Translations under genes and position numbers: made by a program
NCBI RefSeq assembly: GCF_015690355.1
Contig: NZ_JADPRT010000021.1
Location: 1 to 64,000 of the forward strand
Direction: 5' to 3'
Source of the DNA: Streptacidiphilus fuscans
GTDB taxonomy: Bacteria; Actinomycetota; Actinomycetes; Streptomycetales; Streptomycetaceae
Length of the DNA: 64,000 nucleotides
Part shown: positions 35,277 to 42,295 of the stretch, piece after piece
Position numbering within the stretch: position 1 is the first letter of the stretch
Layout: every line of letters starts with the position of its first letter
Notes under the pieces: generated by a model
Seen by the model: only the letters and a program-made list of their open reading frames with translations
Databases searched by the model: none
Told to the model about the DNA's origin: nothing

Positions 35277-35684
35277 ATGAAGAAGGCCACGTTGCAGGTA
35301 GCGGGCACGACCCTGCTCGGCGCCGCGGTTGTCGCGGCCGTCGCCGGTCCGGCCGCGGCGGACCCGGCCGGCGCTGCCGCGCCGCAGCTCGGCTCGCTGA
35401 CCAGCGGAGCCTCGTCGCTGACCGCCGCCAACGGCGGTCTGTCGAACGTGACCTCGACGGCCCAGGGCCTGATCAACAACGCCGCGCCGACGGTCCAGGG
35501 CGCGACGTCCTCGCTGCCGACGTCCTCCCTGCCGATCGCCACGCGCTCGATGCCCGAGCAGCGCACGGCGGCGCTCTCGCCCCTGGGCGGCGGCCTGCCG
35601 GGCACCGACCAGCTGACGGGCGGCGTCGGCCACGCCCTCGACGCGCTGCACGGCCTGCCGATCCAGGCCCCTGCCGTCAGCTGA
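35277..35684 (+). CDS. small secreted protein of unknown function
   Basis: A 135-residue protein with a clear Sec signal peptide (MKKATLQVAGTTLLGAAVV, cleavage near PAAADPA). The mature chain is Ala/Gly/Ser/Thr-rich and low in charge, with short LTS/LPTSSLP repeats, and has no domain I recognise. GAGGAG lies upstream of the ATG. Similar short secreted proteins are common in streptomycetes. Confidence 0.75.
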   Translation: MKKATLQVAGTTLLGAAVVAAVAGPAAADPAGAAAPQLGSLTSGASSLTAANGGLSNVTSTAQGLINNAAPTVQGATSSLPTSSLPIATRSMPEQRTAALSPLGGGLPGTDQLTGGVGHALDALHGLPIQAPAVS

Positions 35685-35753
35685 CGCGCGGCGCGGGCTA
35701 CGGCCCGTGCAGACGCTCCCTGGCGGGGTCGGACCGGACCGGTCCGACCCTGT

Positions 35754-35942
35754 TCAGTCGGACGGGAGCAGCAGCCACAGGGCCAGGTAGACGACGAACT
35801 GCGGCCCGGGCAGCAGGCAGGACAGCACGAACAGCACGCGGACGGTGAGCGGGCTCATCCCGAAGCGCCGGGCGATTCCCGCGCAGACGCCGCCGAGCAT
35901 GCGGTTGCCGCGGGGACGGGCGAGGGTGGCGGTCGCGGACAT
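35754..35942 (-). CDS. PspC-domain membrane protein
   Basis: A 62-residue PspC-domain protein: ARPRGNRMLGGVCAGIARRFG, then a hydrophobic helix (VRVLFVLSCLLPGPQFVVYL). The family is linked to envelope stress, but isolated single-domain forms have no defined role. ATG 35942 has CAGGAG upstream. Confidence 0.8.
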   Translation of the reverse strand: MSATATLARPRGNRMLGGVCAGIARRFGMSPLTVRVLFVLSCLLPGPQFVVYLALWLLLPSD

Positions 35943-36010
35943 GGGATCACTCCTGAGGATCGGGCCCGGGCGGGGGCTGCTCCCGTCGCCCCGGGCTTCG
36001 TTTCGATACC

Positions 36011-36622
36011 TCAAGCCTCCCGTGCGGGGAGCGCCGTCGCGTCAGCCCCGCCGATGATCCGTACCCTGCCCGAACCCGTGCTTCGGAGGGACCGGATCTC
36101 AGGGCTTTTCTCAGGGCTCCTGTCGGGGGCGCTCTTGGGGGCGCGCTCAGGGCTCTCTCCGACCCCCTGGCCGGACGCGTCCGCACGCCGCCGCAGCCAG
36201 GCCCGCCCGGCCGGGACCACGGCCAGGTGCACCAGCGCGATGCCCAGCACGGCCAGCAGGATGTCGTCGACGTTGGCCATCTTCAGCCCGAGCGTGGTCT
36301 GCACGACCTCGATGGCGGTGGCGATCAGAATGCCCGTCAGCAGCGTGCGGGCGAACGAGGCGAACGCGGGCGCGTCCCGCCGCCCACCGGCGAGCGGCAG
36401 CAGCACGCCGAGCGGCGCGAGCGCGAGGATGCTGCGCAGCAGCTCCAGATAGGCCTGCGCGGTCCCGGCTTCGAGCTCGACCCGGACCGAGGCGAGCGGC
36501 GTCAGGTTGGTGTCGGCGACCCACGGGGTCGGCGTGGTGTGGACGGTGACCCAGAGCAGTACGCCCAGATGCACCGTCAGCAGCAGGAGTCCGAGCCGCC
36601 GTGCGCCCTGGTGTACGTCCAC
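36011..36622 (-). CDS. VanZ-family membrane protein
   Basis: A 203-residue VanZ-like protein with about four hydrophobic helices and the family segment NVDDILLAVLGIALV. The C-terminal 50 residues are charged, with SPERAPKSAPDRSPEKSPE repeats. VanZ itself gives low-level teicoplanin resistance; most homologues, including probably this one, have no shown role. Confidence 0.78.
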   Translation of the reverse strand: MDVHQGARRLGLLLLTVHLGVLLWVTVHTTPTPWVADTNLTPLASVRVELEAGTAQAYLELLRSILALAPLGVLLPLAGGRRDAPAFASFARTLLTGILIATAIEVVQTTLGLKMANVDDILLAVLGIALVHLAVVPAGRAWLRRRADASGQGVGESPERAPKSAPDRSPEKSPEIRSLRSTGSGRVRIIGGADATALPAREA

Positions 36623-36697
36623 GGCGAGAAGGACGCGGCGGCGGCGCGGCTGGTTGCGCGGGGCCCCCGCGGTGTGGCCTCCGTCACGCGGAGGAAA

Positions 36698-36851
36698 GTT
36701 GCACTCACCTCAGGGGCGCGGGGAACTGCGCGAGTAACCACCCTGTGCGGATGGCCCTGAACGTTCGGCGCGCTACGTGGGTGGGTGGCTTGTCGCGCCC
36801 ACGCGGCGGAGCCGCACATCAGCAGGGCCTCGCGCCCCTGGAGGTGCAACA
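36698..36851. repeat. intergenic inverted repeat, copy D
   Basis: Left arm GTTGCACTCACCTCAGGGGC onward through GGGGAACTGCGCGAG. The core GCGGATGGCCCTGAACGTTC is inverted relative to copy A. The right arm holds an extra module, CACGCGGCGGAGCCGCACAT, then CGCGCCCCTGGAGGTGCAAC. It ends 7 bases before the stop of the lipoprotein gene. Confidence 0.85.
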
Positions 36852-36858
36852 ACCTGCT

Positions 36859-37323
36859 TCAGGGCGCCTGGCCACTGCCCGCCGAGGGCGAGAGGCTCAG
36901 GCAGGAGTCCAGCGACTCCGTGCTCTGGCTGGCGCTCGGTGTCGGGCTCGGGCTCGGGGCGGCCGCCTGCTGCGCAGCGGACGCTGCTGCCGCCGCCGCT
37001 GACGCCGCGTCAGCAGGGGGCGCCGTCGCGGTGAGGCCCGGGAGTAGGGCCAGCCAGGCTGAGGGGCTGGCCGAGGCGGGGACCAGGAAGCTGGGGACCG
37101 GCTGCTCGGGGCCGTTCGAGGCGCCCGGGGTCGGGGGGCAGGCGGTGCGGGACGCGGGCAGGCCCGCGTCGACCGGGACCGCGGTGCTGCGGATGCCGCA
37201 GCCCGTCAGCGCGAGTGCGGCGGCCAGACCAAGGCCCAGCGCCGCTCCCGTGCGTCGCGTACTCCGCACGCGTCCCTTCCGCGCGCTGCCGTCGGGACCG
37301 CCGACTTCGAGGCGTCGTTTCAC
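36859..37323 (-). CDS. lipoprotein downstream of afsQ2
   Basis: A lipoprotein of up to 154 residues: Arg-rich N-terminus, hydrophobic stretch LGLGLAAALALTGC with the lipobox Cys, then an Ala/Ser/Pro-rich low-complexity mature part. GTG 37323 overlaps the afsQ2 stop (GTGA), implying coupled translation. GTG 37269 with GGAAGGGA just upstream would give a more usual 136-residue form. In S. coelicolor a lipoprotein gene (SCO4905, from memory) also follows afsQ2, so it is likely part of the same envelope-sensing unit. Confidence 0.75.
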   Translation of the reverse strand: MKRRLEVGGPDGSARKGRVRSTRRTGAALGLGLAAALALTGCGIRSTAVPVDAGLPASRTACPPTPGASNGPEQPVPSFLVPASASPSAWLALLPGLTATAPPADAASAAAAAASAAQQAAAPSPSPTPSASQSTESLDSCLSLSPSAGSGQAP

Positions 37324-38966
37324 TTCGCGTCGCCGCCTTCCTGCGTCGGCGGCGGGGTCATCGGCAGGCGCAGGGTGAAGACCGCGCCGGCGCCGTCGAC
37401 CGCGTTGGCCGCCGAGATGGTGCCGCCGTGGATACGGGCGTTCTCCATGGCGATGGACAGTCCGAGGCCGCTGCCCTCGGAGCGGCGGCGCGAGGCGTCC
37501 GCCTTGAAGAAGCGGTCGAAGACGTGCGGCAGCACGTCCTCGGGGATGCCGGGACCGCCGTCCGCGACCTCGACGACCAGCTCGTCGGTGGCCTCGTCGA
37601 CCCGGGTCCGCACCCGGACCGGAGAGCCGCCGTGCTTGAGCGCGTTGCCGATCAGGTTGGCCAGCACCACGTCGATCCGGCGTGGGTCCACAGGAACCAC
37701 GATGCCGCGCGGCGCGTCCAGCTCGACCGCGTCCAGCCAGGCGCGGGCGTCGATGGTGGAGGTGATCAGGTCGGCGATGTCGACCTCGTCGCGGACGACC
37801 TTGGCGGTGCCTGCGTCGAAGCGGGTGACCTCCATGAGGTTCTCCACCAGCTCGGTCAGTCGCCGGGTCTCGCTGACGACCAGGCGGACGGCCGGCTCGA
37901 TCATCGGGTCCAGCGAGTCGGCCTCGTCCTCCAGGATGTCGGTGACGGCCGTCATCGCGGTCAGCGGTGTGCGCAGCTCGTGCGACATGTCGGCGACGAA
38001 CCGGCGGCTGGCGTGCTCGCGGGCGCTGAGCTCGGCGACCTGCTCCTCCAGCGCCGCGGCGGTGTGGTTGAAGGTGCGCGAGAGCTCCGCCAGCTCGTCC
38101 TGGCCGGTGACGTCCAGGCGGGTGGCCAGATTGCCCGCGCCGAGCTGCCGTGCGGCCTCGGCCAGCCGGGCCACCGGTCGCAGCACCGTCGCCGCGGCCC
38201 CCTGCGCCAGCAGCGCCGCGCCGACCAGGGCCAGCAGCGTGGCGATGCCGAGCGACCAGGCCAGCGAGTCCATGTCGCGGCGCTCGTCGTCCAGCGACTT
38301 GAACATGTAGGCGGTGGGCCCGTCGGGCAGCACCTTGGTGCCGCCGATCAGGTAGGGGGTGCCGTCGATGCTGACCCGCTGCCAGAACAGGTGGTACTGG
38401 TTCGGCGCGGTGGTGCAGCGCTCGCAGGGCGTGTCGACCTGCTGCTGGAGCGCGGTCGGCACGGTCGTCGGGGAGAACTGCGGGTTCGAGCTGACGGCGC
38501 AGCTCGGCGAGGTGAGCAGCACGTCGTAGCGGAGGCCGGTGGCGGCGATCAGGTTGGCGGTGCCCTGCAGTTCCGCGCAGTTCGGGTCCAGCGGCAGCGC
38601 GGTGATGTTGCGGTCCAGCGACGTGCGGAAGTCCGCCAGCGCGGTGTCCTGGGTGCGCTTGAGCACGGCGTCCCGGTTGAGCCAGTACGCGATGCCGGAC
38701 GACGACACCGCCGCTGCCAGGGCGACCACCGCGAAGACGGCGACCATCCGTATCCGCAGCGAGGTCAGCCGGAGGCGCCGGGCCAGCCAGCTGGCGCGCG
38801 GATGCGCGGGACGCGGCTCGTCGCCGGCCCGGGTGCCTGCGCCGGTGCCGCTGCCGACGCCCTTGCCGCTGCCGGTGCCCTTGCCCTGGTCCGCGCCGGT
38901 CCCGGCACGGCCGGTGCCGCGCTCGGTGCTCTCGGAGTGCCGAGCCTGCTCGTCGCTCATCGTCAC
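37320..38966 (-). CDS. afsQ2: sensor histidine kinase AfsQ2
   Basis: A 548-residue membrane kinase paired with AfsQ1. Its cytoplasmic N-terminus has a Gly/Thr/Lys repeat tract (GTGSGKGVGSGTGAGTRAG). A first helix (MVAVFAVVALAAAVSSSGIA), an extracellular sensor of about 140 residues with CERC and other cysteines, a second helix and a HAMP domain follow. The H-box is FVADMSHELRTPLTAM, the N-box NLIGNALKHGG, and ATP lid segments are DGGPGIP and GSGLGLSIA. GTG 38966 overlaps the afsQ1 stop; ATG 38960 is the alternative. In S. coelicolor AfsQ1/Q2 responds to nitrogen supply and affects antibiotic production. Confidence 0.93.
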   Translation of the reverse strand: MTMSDEQARHSESTERGTGRAGTGADQGKGTGSGKGVGSGTGAGTRAGDEPRPAHPRASWLARRLRLTSLRIRMVAVFAVVALAAAVSSSGIAYWLNRDAVLKRTQDTALADFRTSLDRNITALPLDPNCAELQGTANLIAATGLRYDVLLTSPSCAVSSNPQFSPTTVPTALQQQVDTPCERCTTAPNQYHLFWQRVSIDGTPYLIGGTKVLPDGPTAYMFKSLDDERRDMDSLAWSLGIATLLALVGAALLAQGAAATVLRPVARLAEAARQLGAGNLATRLDVTGQDELAELSRTFNHTAAALEEQVAELSAREHASRRFVADMSHELRTPLTAMTAVTDILEDEADSLDPMIEPAVRLVVSETRRLTELVENLMEVTRFDAGTAKVVRDEVDIADLITSTIDARAWLDAVELDAPRGIVVPVDPRRIDVVLANLIGNALKHGGSPVRVRTRVDEATDELVVEVADGGPGIPEDVLPHVFDRFFKADASRRRSEGSGLGLSIAMENARIHGGTISAANAVDGAGAVFTLRLPMTPPPTQEGGDAK

Positions 38967-39649
38967 GCGGGGGTGTCCAGGCGGTATCCGACGCCGCGCA
39001 CGGTACGGATCAGCGTCGGGGCCGACGGGACGTCCTCGACCTTGGCGCGCAGCCGCTGGACGCACGCGTCCACCAGGCGGGAGTCGCCCAGGTAGTCGTG
39101 CTCCCAGACCAGCCGCAGCAGCTGCTGGCGCGAGAGCGCCTGACCGGGACGGCGGCTGAGCTCCAGCAGCAGGCGCAGCTCGGTCGGGGTCAGCTGGAGT
39201 TCGGCGCCGGCCTTGGTGACGATCATCGCGTTGCGGTCGATGACCACGTCGCCGAAGGCCGCCGAGTCCGAGCTCTCCCGCTCGCCGCGCCGCAGCACCG
39301 CCCGGATCCGGGCGTCCAGCACCCGCGGCTGGACCGGCTTGACGACGTAGTCGTCCGCGCCCGACTCCAGGCCGACGACCACGTCGATGTCGTCCGAGCG
39401 CGCGGTCAGCAGGATGATCGGCAGCTGGTCGGTGCGGCGGATGCGCCGGCACACCTCGAAGCCGTCGATGCCGGGCAGCATCACGTCCAGCACGATCAGG
39501 TCCGGTCGCTGCTCCTTGAACAGGCGCAGCCCGTCCTCGCCGGACGCGGCGGCCGAGATGCGGTGGCCTTGCCGGGTCAGCGCGAGTTCGAGACCGGTGC
39601 GGATCGCATCGTCGTCCTCGATGAGCAACAGGTGAGACACGCGGTTCAT
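38963..39649 (-). CDS. afsQ1: response regulator AfsQ1
   Basis: A 228-residue OmpR/PhoB-type regulator. The receiver has LLIEDDDAIR, phospho-acceptor Asp55 in VLDVMLPG (Asp52 in S. coelicolor numbering) and the switch lysine in DDYVVKP. The C-terminal winged helix is QLTPTELRLLLELSRRPGQA to RTVRGVGYRLD. From memory, the sequence is nearly the same as S. coelicolor AfsQ1, which makes this a firm assignment. Overlap with afsQ2 indicates an operon, divergent from sigQ. Confidence 0.96.
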   Translation of the reverse strand: MNRVSHLLLIEDDDAIRTGLELALTRQGHRISAAASGEDGLRLFKEQRPDLIVLDVMLPGIDGFEVCRRIRRTDQLPIILLTARSDDIDVVVGLESGADDYVVKPVQPRVLDARIRAVLRRGERESSDSAAFGDVVIDRNAMIVTKAGAELQLTPTELRLLLELSRRPGQALSRQQLLRLVWEHDYLGDSRLVDACVQRLRAKVEDVPSAPTLIRTVRGVGYRLDTPA

Positions 39650-39794
39650 TGTGGCCTACCGGACGGGGGTGGATCGAGCCTGTGTGAGGAGGCTCCCGGC
39701 CGCTCCGTCCCGGAACGGGACCTTCGACCCGTGCTCTGTTGCACGCCTGTGACAGTCGGCGGACAGCGCGATGACGACCCCTTGGCAGGATTTT

Positions 39795-39828
39795 CGGTGT
39801 CGGGAGGAACAACGGGGGCCCGACACCG
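39795..39828. promoter_or_regulatory. 10-bp inverted repeat upstream of sigQ
   Basis: CGGTGTCGGG and CCCGACACCG, perfect over 10 bases with a 14-base gap, ending 36 bases before the sigQ ATG. It could be an operator or a hairpin in the sigQ leader. A GTGAC half-site at 39749-39753 recalls half of the AfsQ1 box (GTnAC-N6-GTnAC), but the second half is poor. Confidence 0.5.
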
Positions 39829-39864
39829 CAACGGACGCACCACTGGACACCGAGGGAGCACACG

Positions 39865-40539
39865 ATGAACGCAGTCATCGAGGCCCACGCCGACAAGGCC
39901 GCCGCGACCCTGCCTCAGCCGCTGTACGCGCTCCGCTCTGTCCCTGGTGTCGGACGCCAGGCAGCCGCCAACGGTTCCACGCCGACCGCACAGTCCGGAA
40001 CCGACACCCGCACCGACGACTTCACCGCCTACGTGCAGGAGCGCCGGGCCTCCCTCTACGCGACGGCCTACCACCTGACCGGTGACCGCTTCGCCGCCGA
40101 GGACCTGCTGCAGAGCGCGCTGTTCAGCACCTACCGGGCCTGGGACCGGATCTCCGACAAGGCCGCGGTCGGCGGTTACATGCGCCGCACGATGACCAAC
40201 CTGCACATCTCGGCCTGGCGCCGGCGCAAGGTCAACGAGTACCCGACCGAGGAGATGCCGGAGCCCGCGAGCTTCGCCGACACCGACGCGATGGGCGGCA
40301 CCGAGCTCCGCGCCGTGCTGTGGCAGGCGCTGGCGAAGCTGCCGGAGAACCAGCGCACCATGCTGGTCCTGCGGTACTACGAGGGCAAGACGGACCCGGA
40401 GATCGCCGACGTGATGGGGATCAGCGTCGGCACGGTCAAGAGCAGCATCTGGCGCGCGCTGCGCCGCCTGCGCGAGGACGAGAGCCTGGCCGCGGCGGAC
40501 GGCGACCTTGGCCACGCGTTCGGCGAGCTGGTCGCCTGA
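39865..40539 (+). CDS. sigQ: SigE-family ECF sigma factor SigQ
   Basis: A 224-residue ECF sigma factor of the SigE-like (SIG41/SigE) family. Region 2 is LYATAYHLTGDRFAAEDLLQ through TYRAWDRI, and region 4 is LPENQRTMLVLRYYEGKTDP with the helix-turn-helix GISVGTVKSSIWRALR. The N-terminal 45 residues are an uncharacterised Ala/Thr-rich extension. It is divergent from afsQ1, as in S. coelicolor, where SigQ opposes the AfsQ system. GAGGGAG precedes the ATG. Confidence 0.93.
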   Translation: MNAVIEAHADKAAATLPQPLYALRSVPGVGRQAAANGSTPTAQSGTDTRTDDFTAYVQERRASLYATAYHLTGDRFAAEDLLQSALFSTYRAWDRISDKAAVGGYMRRTMTNLHISAWRRRKVNEYPTEEMPEPASFADTDAMGGTELRAVLWQALAKLPENQRTMLVLRYYEGKTDPEIADVMGISVGTVKSSIWRALRRLREDESLAAADGDLGHAFGELVA

Positions 40540-40640
40540 GAGAGCTTTTCTGAGGGGGGAGCTGCGGGTACGGGGGTAGCCCGCAGCGGCACGAGGCCTG
40601 GATTCGGCGTTGGGGGACGCCGGGTCCAGGCCTTCTGCGT

Positions 40641-40696
40641 CTACGCGACGGAGCCGCACATCGGCAGAGCCTCGCGCCCCTCGGGGATGTGCAGCT
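40641..40696. repeat. intergenic repeat, copy E, partly coding
   Basis: CGACGGAGCCGCACATCGGC then GAGCCTCGCGCCCC matches the right-arm module of copy D. It overlaps the last codons of the uridine-kinase-like gene, whose C-terminal residues (LHIPEGREALPMCGSVA) are encoded by it. Confidence 0.7.
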
Positions 40697-41306
40697 TGCT
40701 GATGCGGCCGAAGGCATCCCGACCGTTGCACGGGGTGGCGCCGAGCGCCTCCTGCCGCGTGACCACGGCCCGCTCGGCTCGCATCAGGCGGAAACCGCGG
40801 CGGAGCAGGTACGGGACGGACTTGCGCGCCTCGCGGACGTCGCGGAGGAAGCGGCGGTAGGCAGTGGTGAGCGCGTGGTTGCGCAGGCAGATCGCGTCGG
40901 CGAGGAGGCCTTCCGCCGCGCAGGCGCGGACGATCTCCGCCGCGAAGATGCCCTCGGCGATGAAGACCGGGGAGCCGATCGACAGCGGGCGCGAGTCGAC
41001 GCGGCCGTTCGCCGGGATCGAGTAGACGGGGACCTCGGTCGTGCCGGTCGCGCACAGGGCGCGGATCGCCGCGACCGCCTGGTCGAAGTGCCAGGACTGC
41101 GGGTCGTCCCAGTCGACGCTGCCGTCGTGCAGACGGGGCAGGGTCGGGTCGTCGCCGTCCTTGTAGAAGTCGTCGAGCTGGAGCACCGGGAGACCGGCGC
41201 GCTCGGCCAGCGTGGACTTGCCGGAACCGGAGGGGCCGCAGAGGAGGATGACGCGCGCCGGGGAAGGGTTCACGGAAGAGGTAGCCACGGGACACCAGTC
41301 TGACAT
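40641..41306 (-). CDS. uridine kinase-like P-loop kinase
   Basis: A 221-residue P-loop kinase of the uridine kinase/phosphoribulokinase family. Walker A is LLCGPSGSGKSTLAERAG at about residue 20, followed by LDDFYKDGDDPTLP, WDDPQSWHFDQ and FIAEGIFAAEIV. It probably phosphorylates uridine and cytidine. The last 17 residues derive from the intergenic repeat and replace whatever ended the ancestral protein. A reverse-strand TTATCT near 41310 is a candidate -10. It lies among nucleoside genes but has no CTACGCGCGTAG site. Confidence 0.8.
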   Translation of the reverse strand: MSDWCPVATSSVNPSPARVILLCGPSGSGKSTLAERAGLPVLQLDDFYKDGDDPTLPRLHDGSVDWDDPQSWHFDQAVAAIRALCATGTTEVPVYSIPANGRVDSRPLSIGSPVFIAEGIFAAEIVRACAAEGLLADAICLRNHALTTAYRRFLRDVREARKSVPYLLRRGFRLMRAERAVVTRQEALGATPCNGRDAFGRISKLHIPEGREALPMCGSVA

Positions 41307-41327
41307 CTTCAGATAAAGCTGCGGTAT

Positions 41328-41373
41328 CGAAAAGAAGCGGGCACGTGCTCACGGCGAGAGAGCACGTGCCCGC
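41328..41373 (-). terminator. 14-bp hairpin with T-tract after the aldehyde dehydrogenase operon
   Basis: GCGGGCACGTGCTC and GAGCACGTGCCCGC form a perfect 14-base-pair stem with a 9-base loop. Read on the minus strand it is followed by TTCTTTTC. This is a strong intrinsic terminator for the deoC-ald-ald transcript. Confidence 0.9.
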
Positions 41374-41389
41374 GTCGATGTGGGGAGCG

Positions 41390-42295
41390 TTACATCCCCA
41401 TCGGGTGCCAGACCGTCTTGGTCTCCAGGAAGGTCAGCAGCCGGTCCGTCCCGGGGGCCGTCGTCCAGTCGAACGAGGCGTCCGCCGGGCGCAGGATCCG
41501 CTTGAGGGTGTCCGCCGCAGCGACCTCCAGGTCCTTGGCGGAGGCCGGGCCCTCCTCGGCCACCACGCCCGACAGGTCGAGCGCGTTGACGTCGGCGTGG
41601 GAGGCCAGCGTCGGGGCGATGTCCTCGGTGCGGCCGGAGATCAGGTTGACCACGCCGCCCGGAAGGTCGGAGGTGGCCAGCACCTCGCCCAGCGAGAGGC
41701 CCGGCAGCGGCGCGTTCGGCGCCAGCGCCACGACCGCGGTGTTGCCGGTGGCGATGACGGGGGCCAGCACCGAGACGAGGCCCAGCAGCGAGAAGCCGTT
41801 GCCGCCCTGCGGGGCGACGACGCCGACGATGCCCGTGGGCTCCGGCGTGGACAGGTTGAAGTACGGCCCGGCGACCGGGTTGGCGTTGCCCGCGATCTGG
41901 GCGACCTTGTCGGCCCAGCCCGCGTACCAGACCAGGCGGTCGACGGCGGCGTCGACCAGCGGCGCGGCCTTCTTCGCGGTGAGGCCCTCCGACACCGCCA
42001 CCTCGGCGATGTACTGCTCGCGGCGGCCCTGGAGCATCTCGGCGGCGCGGTAGAGGATCTGGCCGCGGTTGTACGCGGTCGCGCCCGACCAGCCGCCGAA
42101 GGCCTTGCGCGCGGCGGTGACCGCGTCGCGGGTGTCCTTGCGGGTGCCCTGGGGGGCGTTGGCGAGCCACTCGCCGGTCTTGCGGTCGGTCACCTCGTAC
42201 ACCCGTCCGCTCTCGGAGCGCGGGAACTTGCCGCCGACGAAGAGCTTGTAGGTCTTGTAGACGTCAAGGCGGAGTGCCGTCGTGGGCTCAGACAT
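41390..42295 (-). CDS. truncated aldehyde dehydrogenase family protein without catalytic residues
   Basis: A 301-residue ALDH-family protein against about 480 for the full enzyme. It keeps the N-terminal NAD-domain pattern (YAGWADKVAQI, PTGIVGVVAPQ, LPGGVVNLISG) but ends before, or lacks, the ELGGK glutamate and the catalytic cysteine loop. A short tail (KRILRPADASFDWT) follows. It overlaps the active ALDH gene upstream by 8 bases, so the two are made together. A structural or regulatory partner role is inference. Confidence 0.82.
   Translation of the reverse strand: MSEPTTALRLDVYKTYKLFVGGKFPRSESGRVYEVTDRKTGEWLANAPQGTRKDTRDAVTAARKAFGGWSGATAYNRGQILYRAAEMLQGRREQYIAEVAVSEGLTAKKAAPLVDAAVDRLVWYAGWADKVAQIAGNANPVAGPYFNLSTPEPTGIVGVVAPQGGNGFSLLGLVSVLAPVIATGNTAVVALAPNAPLPGLSLGEVLATSDLPGGVVNLISGRTEDIAPTLASHADVNALDLSGVVAEEGPASAKDLEVAAADTLKRILRPADASFDWTTAPGTDRLLTFLETKTVWHPMGM

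Noticed and set aside
37215..39095. Long forward frame antisense to afsQ2 (626 codons)
   Set aside because: The reverse strand encodes an unmistakable histidine kinase; the forward product is a low-complexity shadow.
39749..39765. AfsQ1 box (GTnAC-N6-GTnAC) upstream of sigQ
   Set aside because: Only the first half (GTGAC) matches; the second position reads CGGAC. Kept as a note, not as a feature.
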